Shown here: piece after piece, positions 1 through 5,015 of the stretch
Numbering within the stretch: position 1 is the stretch's first letter
Layout: every line of letters begins with the position of its first letter
Made by a program: the position numbers and the translations under genes
Notes under the pieces: generated by a model
Databases searched by the model: none
Told to the model about the DNA's origin: nothing
Seen by the model: the letters and a program-made list of their open reading frames with translations, nothing else
Assembly (NCBI GenBank): GCA_947632745.1
Contig: CANRQH010000032.1
Location: forward strand, 1 to 12,912
Source: an uncultured Clostridia bacterium
GTDB lineage: Bacteria > Bacillota > Clostridia > TANB77 > CAG-508
Direction of reading: 5' to 3'
DNA: 12,912 nt

Positions 1-61
1 CTCGGAGAAGTTTATATGGAAAGTGTAGTGGACAGGAGTTCAAATCTCCTCACCTCCACCA
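1..61 (+). ncRNA. ssrA: tmRNA (ssrA), 3' end only
   Basis: This is the 3' end of a transfer-messenger RNA, which rescues stalled ribosomes together with SmpB; the rest lies upstream of the window. A T-arm is visible (stem AGGAG 34-38, loop TTCAAAT, stem CTCCT 46-50), preceded by the GGAC typical of tmRNA. It is followed by the acceptor 3' strand CACCTCC (51-57), a discriminator A and an encoded CCA ending at 61. An ordinary tRNA is less likely because no anticodon arm is recognisable in the preceding 30 bases. The 3' end of ssrA is a known integration site for mobile elements, which may matter for the accessory patch that follows. Confidence 0.8.
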
Positions 62-118
62 ATGAAGTATTTGTTTGAACTAATGGAACAGATAGATGCA
101 AAAATCAATCAGTAAAAT

Positions 119-151
119 GGATGATTTTTTTTCTTTTTCAAAAAATCATCC
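119..151 (+). terminator. Hairpin after tmRNA, possible terminator
   Basis: A perfect 12-bp inverted repeat (GGATGATTTTTT / AAAAAATCATCC) encloses a 9-base pyrimidine-rich loop about 58 bases after the tmRNA CCA. There is no T tract after the 3' arm, because the T run is inside the 5' arm and loop. Its role as the ssrA terminator is inferred from position. Confidence 0.5.
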
Positions 152-181
152 TAAATCTATAAGGAAAGGGCGGTGTTTTAT

Positions 182-688
182 ATGTCAGATAACGAAAATA
201 TAAAAAATCCAACCCAAAATAAAATATGGACTATTTTTAGTAGTATTATTAAAAGCATAATAGTACTTTTAATAATAGGAATTATAATGTATGCCTTATC
301 TTCATGGGGAGCTGAAGAAATATACACAAAAGATTCATCAAATCGTTACTATACTGGTGGTTGGCTTTATCATGAAGATTTGAATCCTATTTATGGAGTA
401 GTTGGTATAATTATATACATAGCGATTAATTACTTTAGTTTTTTATTATATAATTATGTAACAAACAAATTTAAAAATTATAAAGCTATTCTTGGTAAAG
501 TTATTTATATAATATTTAGCATATTTATTAATATATTAATGCTAATAATATATTCTAGATTATTTGGTAGTTATTCCTTTGAAAATAACTTACTTGAACT
601 TTTGAATGAGATTGTAATAAAATTTGGGTACGTAACTTTTCCAATAATGTTTGTAATTATTTATATATGCAGAAAAAAAGTTAAATAA
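182..688 (+). CDS. Small multi-pass membrane protein, unknown function
   Basis: This 168-residue protein is not one I recognise. It has a short polar N-terminus, then about four hydrophobic segments: roughly residues 20-42 (SIIVLLIIGIIMYALSS), 70-92, 103-127 and 143-162. A basic CRKKVK tail ends it. Between the first two segments lies an aromatic loop with NRYYTGGWLYHEDLNP, predicted extracytoplasmic. I start at ATG 182 because AAGGAAAGG (161-169) is well placed for it. An in-frame GTG at 173 is only a few bases from the same ribosome site. The gene stands alone between the tmRNA and the toxin-antitoxin-like locus. No enzymatic motif is visible. Confidence 0.6.
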   Translation: MSDNENIKNPTQNKIWTIFSSIIKSIIVLLIIGIIMYALSSWGAEEIYTKDSSNRYYTGGWLYHEDLNPIYGVVGIIIYIAINYFSFLLYNYVTNKFKNYKAILGKVIYIIFSIFINILMLIIYSRLFGSYSFENNLLELLNEIVIKFGYVTFPIMFVIIYICRKKVK

Positions 689-708
689 AAAAATAATTTA
701 GATTAAGT

Positions 709-737
709 TTGACTTTTTATAAAAATTTAAGTATAAT
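709..737 (+). promoter_or_regulatory. Strong sigma-A promoter of the putative antitoxin RNA
   Basis: TTGACT (709-714), a 17-base spacer and TATAAT (732-737) form a near-consensus promoter. The predicted start is about 743-744, just before the hairpin AACCGCA...TGCGGTT. No sizeable ORF follows on this strand, so the product should be a short non-coding RNA. Confidence 0.75.
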
Positions 738-742
738 AAATA

Positions 743-840
743 TAGGAAATGAATAACCGCAGTGAATGCGGTTACCACTACATATAGTTATAACAACACA
801 TTCGCAATTTGGTAGAGAGCAGAATGTGTTGTTATTTTAT
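743..840 (+). ncRNA. Putative antisense RNA (antitoxin) of a type I toxin-antitoxin locus
   Basis: A predicted RNA of about 100 nt runs from a near-consensus promoter to an intrinsic terminator. It contains a first stem-loop of 8 bp (754-761 with 767-774) with GTGAA in the loop, then a single-stranded CCACTACA (775-782), then a 14-bp terminator stem (790-803 with 822-835) and a T-rich end. It carries no convincing ORF. It faces a small hydrophobic peptide gene on the other strand and overlaps the 3' end of that message. Two short stretches, GCAGTG (759-764) and ACTACA (777-782), recur at 990-995 and 1007-1012, inside the 5' leader of the opposing transcript. The two RNAs are therefore complementary there as well. 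This is the layout of the enterococcal par system (RNA II against the fst message); the function here is inferred. Confidence 0.6.
790..839 (+). terminator. Terminator hairpin shared by the convergent transcripts
   Basis: ATAACAACACATTC (790-803) pairs perfectly with GAATGTGTTGTTAT (822-835), giving a 14-bp stem around an 18-base loop. On the + strand it is followed by TTTTAT, as for an intrinsic terminator. On the - strand the following bases (AACTATATG) are only weakly U-rich, so - strand termination is less sure. Confidence 0.75.
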
Positions 841-950
841 TCCTTATCTATTATTGAATTTACATATTTTATGTATAAAATCGTCAATAAGGCTACGTTT
901 ATTGTTGTTGATGCCATTAAGGCATAAATTAAAAATAGTATAAAACTCAT
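837..950 (-). CDS. Putative type I toxin: 37-aa single-span hydrophobic peptide
   Basis: This small gene reads ATG AGT TTT ATA CTA ... GAA TAA on the - strand. The peptide starts MSFILFLIYALMASTTINVA, continues with a second hydrophobic stretch (LLTILYIKYV) and ends in the charged tail NSIIDKE. Residues 3-29 would form one long membrane helix. Start choice is firm: GAGGTG (957-962 complement) lies 6 bases before the ATG, and a promoter lies 77 bases further up. Size, one helix, polar C-terminus, a convergent antisense RNA and repeats match type I toxins such as Fst, TxpA and the clostridial membrane toxins. Sequence identity to a named family is not established. A harmless small membrane peptide is the alternative. 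Confidence 0.65.
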   Translation of the reverse strand: MSFILFLIYALMASTTINVALLTILYIKYVNSIIDKE

Positions 951-969
951 AAACACCACCTCACTTTCT

Positions 970-985
970 GATAACAAAAGTTATC
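970..985 (-). promoter_or_regulatory. Leader hairpin upstream of the toxin ribosome site
   Basis: On the - strand GATAAC-TTTT-GTTATC forms a 6-bp hairpin that ends 7 bases before the GAGGTG ribosome site of the 37-aa peptide. Leader structures near the ribosome site are usual in type I toxin messages, where they delay translation. That role is inferred here. Confidence 0.45.
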
Positions 986-1034
986 TAGTGCAGTGGCAAC
1001 ACATCTACTACAATGTTCATTTCCTATGTCAGTT

Positions 1035-1063
1035 AGTATAGCATATATCTTACAATAAATCAA
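1035..1063 (-). promoter_or_regulatory. Promoter of the putative toxin mRNA
   Basis: Reading the - strand, TTGATT (1063-1058), a 17-base spacer and TATACT (1040-1035) form a good sigma-A promoter. The predicted start is about 1027-1028, giving a leader of roughly 77 nt before the peptide ATG. The first transcribed bases, ATAGGAAATGAA (1027-1016), equal those of the opposing RNA (742-753). Confidence 0.7.
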
Positions 1064-1178
1064 TAGAAAAAAGAACAAAATTTTGTAAACTTTTTTTGAT
1101 AAAAATACTTGATTTTTATTTAATAATTTACTACTATAATTATAATTTGATTGATTTTTATATCAACCGTCAAGAGAA

Positions 1179-1242
1179 CCAACGAGTTGTAAATATCTAC
1201 GTCGTTGGCACCATCAGTAGTTCGATTTGAACTGCTTTTTTT
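1179..1242 (+). terminator. Tandem hairpins ending in an intrinsic terminator (possible sRNA or attenuator)
   Basis: A first hairpin pairs CCAACGA (1179-1185) with TCGTTGG (1202-1208). A second pairs AGTAGTTC (1216-1223) with GAACTGCT (1229-1236), with one G-T wobble and a 5-base loop. Seven T residues (1236-1242) follow, so the second hairpin is a clear intrinsic terminator. No ORF precedes it within range, since the toxin locus is on the other strand. The transcript ending here should thus be a short RNA or a leader, beginning perhaps near TATAAT (1135-1140), which lacks a good -35 box. I could not match it to a riboswitch class I know. Confidence 0.6.
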
Positions 1243-1265
1243 ATTGCAAAAATTAGAAAAATCTA

Positions 1266-1294
1266 TTGACAACTGCCGAAATATGATATAAAAT
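1266..1294 (+). promoter_or_regulatory. Promoter upstream of the dinD remnant
   Basis: TTGACA (1266-1271) is the perfect -35 consensus, followed by a 17-base spacer and TAAAAT (1289-1294). It lies about 85 bases before the first recognisable dinD-like codons and may be the original dinD promoter. No CGAAC-N4-GTTCG LexA box of the Bacillus type is evident beside it. Confidence 0.55.
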
Positions 1295-1377
1295 GCAAAC
1301 AATAGTTCAATGAGAGAGATAGATGTAATTTTATAAAAAGTAGTATATGTAGTAAGAACTAAATATTAATAAAAAGA

Positions 1378-1635
1378 AAGTGTTCTTATGAATCCTGTGA
1401 AAATAGTGAAATCAGTGTGTTTGAACATTTTGTCGGCGCCGACAAAATGGTGCAAATAGGCTCTGGAGCTAAAAGAAAACAAAAAGATTATAAACTAACT
1501 CGTTATGCTTGTTATTTAATAGCACAAAATGGTGGAACTATGCCAGAAGATTTACCTACTCCTAAAAAGAGTTTAAAGCAATTAGAAAAAGAACATAAAA
1601 AGTCCTTAATAAACTTTACAAATAAACAAAAATAG
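1378..1635 (+). pseudogene. dinD: dinD (DNA-damage-inducible protein D) remnant, 5'-truncated and internally deleted
   Basis: The reading frame matches two separate parts of DinD, a DNA-damage-induced protein of ~270-280 residues (in E. coli, an inhibitor of RecA-driven strand exchange). The first part, CENSEISVFEHF then KMVQIGSGAKR and DYKLTRYACYLIAQNG, corresponds to the conserved N-terminal third. It passes directly into GGTMPEDLPTPKKSLKQLEK, which is the DinD C-terminus. About 130-150 residues that normally lie between (the region after YLxxQNGDP) are missing without a frameshift, and the codons before SYESCENS do not give the usual N-terminus. A 72-residue product from GTG 1417 is possible but lacks a good ribosome site. 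A perfect 24-bp palindrome lies inside the frame. I call it a decayed gene; a functional mini-protein is unlikely. Confidence 0.75.
1426..1449. repeat. Perfect 24-bp GC-centred palindrome inside the dinD remnant
   Basis: The half-site CATTTTGTCGGC (1426-1437) is followed at once by its exact reverse complement (1438-1449), with no spacer. The central GTCGGCGCCGAC is strongly GC-rich in a region with very low GC. In frame it codes HFVGADKM, where I recall only a loosely conserved DinD segment. Confidence 0.85.
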
Positions 1636-1787
1636 TGTAATATAAGAACATAAATAATATTAAGAAAAATACACAAAATAAAAAATATATATAAATAAGA
1701 AAAATTAATCTAAAAAATTAGAAAGAAAAAATCTAAAATATGGCAAAAATTCAAAGTCAAAGATATGCTTTCTAAAAAAGGAAAGGA

Positions 1788-2846
1788 ATGAAAATTTTAA
1801 TGAGAATACTAACCAAATCAGATGAAGAGGAATATACAAGATTTTTAGAAAATCACGAAAGATGTAATTTTCAACAATCATTAGAATGGTCAAAAGTAAA
1901 AACAAATTGGATAAAAGAAGTAATTTTAGCAGAAGATAGTAGTAAAAAAATAATAGGTTCACTTATGGTATGGATAAGAAAAATACCTATGTTTGGAAAT
2001 ATAATGTACTCACCAAGGGGACCGGTATGTGATATTCATAACATTGAGGTACTAAAACAAATAACAGAAGGAGCAAAAGAATTAGCAAAAAAATATAAAG
2101 CAATAGTTATAAGAATAGAACCTGACATAAAAACTGATGATACAACTTTTAGAGATATAATGATAAATTTAGGTTATTCAATTAGAGATGATGGAAAAAA
2201 TTTTAAAGACGATATTCAACCACGTCATGTTTTTAGATTAGACACAAAAGACAAAACAGAAGATGAAATATTTAAAAATTTCCATCAAAAAACAAGATAC
2301 AATGTACGTTTAGCAACTAAAAAGGGAGTAACTGTAAAAGATGGAACAAAAGAAGATTTAAAAGACTTTCACAAAATAATGGTAACAACAGGTATAAGAG
2401 ATGGATTTATTACAAGGTCATTAAGCTATTTTGAAAAAATGTATGATGAACTTGGAACTGAACACATGAAAATACTTATGGCATATTACGATGGAAAGCC
2501 AATATCTGGAGTAATTCCAATAATGTATGGAAATAAAACATGGTATTTATATGGAGCAAGTAGCAATGAACACAGAAACTTAATGCCAAATTATTTATTA
2601 CAATGGGAAATGATAAAACTTGCTATACAAAGAAAAAGTGATATATATGACTTAAGAGGAGTACCTGGAATAGAAGATGATAGTAATGGCTTATACAGAT
2701 TTAAAAAAGGATTTGGAGCAGAATATACAGAATTTGTAGGTGAAGTATATATTGCATTTAAACCTTTAACTTACAAAATGTACAAGTTTACAGAAAAATT
2801 ATTTAGAACCATAAGAGCTCTAAAACTAAAATTCAAAAAGGCATAA
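1788..2846 (+). CDS. FemX/FemAB-family aminoacyltransferase (peptidoglycan interpeptide bridge)
   Basis: Enzymes of this family transfer an amino acid from aminoacyl-tRNA to the side-chain amine of the lipid II stem peptide at the inner membrane face, starting the peptidoglycan cross-bridge. At 352 residues it is the usual length. Family signatures are FQQSLEWSKVK (28-38), IMYSPRGPV (72-80), the YLYGASSNEHRNLMPNYLLQ block after residue 252, and YDLRGVPGIEDDSNGLYRF leading to KKGFGAEYTEFVGE near 287-320. These belong to the two GNAT-like domains; the long coiled-coil insertion typical of staphylococcal FemA/B is not evident. ATG 1788 follows AAGG with 6-base spacing; a second ATG at 1800 is possible. 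The alanine racemase downstream fits a cell-wall role. Which amino acid is transferred cannot be told. Confidence 0.87.
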   Translation: MKILMRILTKSDEEEYTRFLENHERCNFQQSLEWSKVKTNWIKEVILAEDSSKKIIGSLMVWIRKIPMFGNIMYSPRGPVCDIHNIEVLKQITEGAKELAKKYKAIVIRIEPDIKTDDTTFRDIMINLGYSIRDDGKNFKDDIQPRHVFRLDTKDKTEDEIFKNFHQKTRYNVRLATKKGVTVKDGTKEDLKDFHKIMVTTGIRDGFITRSLSYFEKMYDELGTEHMKILMAYYDGKPISGVIPIMYGNKTWYLYGASSNEHRNLMPNYLLQWEMIKLAIQRKSDIYDLRGVPGIEDDSNGLYRFKKGFGAEYTEFVGEVYIAFKPLTYKMYKFTEKLFRTIRALKLKFKKA

Positions 2847-2888
2847 AATGTATCAATATAAAAGAAGTTTGGACAAGAATTAGTATAT

Positions 2889-2968
2889 AATGCGATTTTG
2901 ATTTAATAAAAAAGTAAAGGAGCATATATAAATATGTGACTGCTTTTGGATTAAATCAAAATCACATT
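2889..2968 (+). promoter_or_regulatory. Long hairpin leader before alanine racemase
   Basis: GATTTTGATTTAAT (2894-2907) pairs perfectly with ATTAAATCAAAATC (2950-2963). The stem extends by 4 bp beyond one C-A mismatch (2889-2892 with 2965-2968). The 42-base apical part can fold further (CATAT-ATAA-ATATG, and AAAAG with CTTTT). Within it sits AAAGGAG (2916-2922) followed 11 bases later by ATG TGA (2934-2939), a start codon directly followed by a stop. No T tract follows, so it is not a simple terminator. Its place between femX and alr suggests an mRNA leader or processing structure. I recognise no known riboswitch. Confidence 0.5.
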
Positions 2969-3004
2969 AGATGCTAATTATTGTTCAAACAAAAGGGAGT
3001 GAAC

Positions 3005-4138
3005 ATGAAGTCACTTATAATAAATAAAGACGATTTAAAACATAATATAAGAAAAATCAAGCAAATAGTTAAATACACTGGAAGGCAAGACAATCACAAA
3101 CCAATAAAAATAATAGCAGTTATAAAAGGAAATGGATATGGATTAGGATTAGTTCAGTATGCAAAATTTTTAATAGACAATGGAATAGATTTTTTAGCAG
3201 TATCAACAGTAGAAGAAGCTATAAAACTAAGAGAAGCAAAAATTGAAACAAAAATTTTAATGTTATCATCAACAGCAATAAAAAAAGAAATTGAAATTTT
3301 AGTAGAAAATGATATAATAATAACAATAGGTTCAAAAGAAGCTTTAGAGCAAGCGGAACAAATTGCAATAAAAAAGAACAAAAAAATAAAAGCACATTTA
3401 AAAATAGATACAGGATTTGGAAGATATGGATTCATATATAGCAAGCCAGAAGAAATTGTACAAGCACTAAAAAATGTAAAAAATATAGAAATAGAAGGAA
3501 CATTTTCACACTTTTCGTTAGCATTTTATAAAAAAGATGAATATTCTGAAAAGCAATTTAATCGTTTTATAAATGTAATAGAAATTTTAAAACAAAATAA
3601 AATTGAAACAGGAATGCTTCATATTTGCAATTCATCAGGATTTTTAAAATTTAAAAGCAAAAGATTAAATGCAGTAAGAGTTGGGTCTGCTTTTTTAGGA
3701 AGAATTGCAATTCCAAATATATATGGACTAAAGAAAATAGGATATTTAAAATCAAATGTAGCAGAAATAAAAACTTTGCCAAAAAAATTCAACATAGGTT
3801 ATTCAAATTCATATCAAACAAAACAAGAAACAAAAGTTGCAATAATACCATGTGGGTACTGTGATGGATTCAATGTAAAAGAGCAAAGAGACATGTTTAG
3901 AAAAATAGATAAATTACGCTACATTGTAAGAGATATAAAAGACAGTTTTAAGGACAAGTCTTTATATGTAGAAATTTCAAGTAAAACAGGAGAAAAAAAA
4001 TGTAAAGTTTTAGGAAGAGTTGGAATGTATCATATAACGTGTGATATAACAGGAAAAAATATAGAAATTGGAGACGAAGTTAAACTAGATGTTAATCCGT
4101 TATTTGTAAACAGCACTATAAGAAGGGAGTATATATAG
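3005..4138 (+). CDS. alr: Alanine racemase (PLP-dependent), divergent
   Basis: Alanine racemase interconverts L- and D-alanine, supplying D-Ala for peptidoglycan. The 377-residue protein shows the PLP-lysine motif IIAVIKGNGYG with K41, the barrel motif IDTGFGRYGF, the histidine-rich GTFSHFS, R225 in AVRVGSAFLG, and the second catalytic base as Y266 in FNIGYSNSY. The later motif, usually GRVCMDQ, reads GRVGMYHIT here with M341. About 30 extra residues (roughly 305-335, rich in Lys and Asp) lie between GYCDGF and that motif, so it is a divergent member and another amino-acid racemase is possible. I start at ATG 3005, placed behind AAAAGGGAG (2991-2999); TTG 2981 and GTG 2999 are less likely. 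Its TAG overlaps the next GTG by one base. Confidence 0.85.
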   Translation: MKSLIINKDDLKHNIRKIKQIVKYTGRQDNHKPIKIIAVIKGNGYGLGLVQYAKFLIDNGIDFLAVSTVEEAIKLREAKIETKILMLSSTAIKKEIEILVENDIIITIGSKEALEQAEQIAIKKNKKIKAHLKIDTGFGRYGFIYSKPEEIVQALKNVKNIEIEGTFSHFSLAFYKKDEYSEKQFNRFINVIEILKQNKIETGMLHICNSSGFLKFKSKRLNAVRVGSAFLGRIAIPNIYGLKKIGYLKSNVAEIKTLPKKFNIGYSNSYQTKQETKVAIIPCGYCDGFNVKEQRDMFRKIDKLRYIVRDIKDSFKDKSLYVEISSKTGEKKCKVLGRVGMYHITCDITGKNIEIGDEVKLDVNPLFVNSTIRREYI

Positions 4139-4950
4139 TGGAAAATAAAGATACTCAAAGAGAGAAGTTTATGAAACTTAATTTTTTTAAAAAAATATGG
4201 TATTCAATTTCAAAATTTGAAAAATATCCAGAAATGGCGGCATTAGGAGTAAAAAAAGCAATAATTTATTTTACAGAAATAATGCTTATATTTAGTGTAA
4301 TTTATACATGTGGTTATGTTTATTACGTTTCAAATATAGCTGAATTTGAATCACAAGATTTAAGCTTTTCAGAAAAAGTAATAACATTATTAATAGACGA
4401 AAGCCAAGTCGAAGACAGCGATATGATAGAAATGACAGGAACATTAGGAGAAAGTTCGAAATATACAATAATTTTAGCATTATTTATAAGTTTTTTTATA
4501 AATTTTTTCTTAATAACTTTGGTGGATGTTTTTGTACTATCACTTTTTGGAATTATTACATGTTATATTGCAAGAATAAAAATGAATTACAAAGCTTTAT
4601 TTAATATGTCTATATATGCCTTAACTTTATCAATTATTTTAAGGCTAATATATATGCTACTTACAACATTAACAGACTTTGAAGTAAAATATTTTGACAT
4701 AATGTATATGGCAGTTTCTTATATAAGTTTAGCTGCAGCAATTTTCTTAATAAAATCAGATATAATAAAACAACATTTAGAATTAATGAAAATTATTGAA
4801 GAAGGAAAAGATAAAATAGAAAAAACTATAACTATTCCCAAAAGAAAAAAAGAAAATGACGAAGATAATGATAAACCACAAGATGAAGGAAAAAAAGAAG
4901 ATAAAAAAGATAGCGAAAATGGGACAGAAGGGGAAGGCTCAAACGCATGA
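4138..4950 (+). CDS. DUF1189-like multi-pass membrane protein
   Basis: This 270-residue protein has a cytoplasmic N-terminus (FFKKIWYSISKFEKYPEMA), a first membrane segment near residues 41-63, an external acidic loop, two adjacent segments near 105-145 and two more near 155-180 and 187-205. It then has a charged tail of about 60 residues full of Lys, Asp and Glu. The order and the CYIARIKMNYKALFNMSIYA motif followed by LTLSIILRL resemble the DUF1189 family of Firmicutes, whose function is unknown. The GTG start at 4138 shares a base with the alr stop (TAGTG) and follows AGAAGGGAG (4121-4129), so translation is probably coupled to alr. Its position just before ftsH hints at membrane homeostasis, but that is conjecture. 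Confidence 0.65.
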   Translation: MENKDTQREKFMKLNFFKKIWYSISKFEKYPEMAALGVKKAIIYFTEIMLIFSVIYTCGYVYYVSNIAEFESQDLSFSEKVITLLIDESQVEDSDMIEMTGTLGESSKYTIILALFISFFINFFLITLVDVFVLSLFGIITCYIARIKMNYKALFNMSIYALTLSIILRLIYMLLTTLTDFEVKYFDIMYMAVSYISLAAAIFLIKSDIIKQHLELMKIIEEGKDKIEKTITIPKRKKENDEDNDKPQDEGKKEDKKDSENGTEGEGSNA

Positions 4951-5015
4951 AATTAAATGTGAAAAAATTTATTTATAATAAAAGATAAGACTGAGAATGA
5001 AAGGAAGTATATTTA

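Larger units (their letters stand above)
759..1012. repeat. Two pairs of short direct repeats (DRa/DRb-like)
   Basis: GCAGTG at 759-764 and 990-995, and ACTACA at 777-782 and 1007-1012, are repeated in the same order and at nearly the same spacing (24 and 23 bases overall). Convergent transcription copies them into opposite RNAs, so each repeat pair gives a 6-nt complementary patch near the 5' parts of both RNAs. Six-base repeats are short, but the matched order, spacing and position are what make them notable. Confidence 0.55.

Noticed and set aside
1120..1302. 60-aa ORF on the - strand
   Set aside because: It runs antisense through a clear terminator and promoter, has no ribosome site, and its composition is AT-noise.
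1741..1773. 11-codon ORF ATG GCA AAA ATT before femX
   Set aside because: It has no ribosome site and no conserved feature; too short to support.
2855..2892. Promoter TTGGAC with TATAAT before the alr leader
   Set aside because: The spacer is only about 11 bases, far too short for sigma-A.
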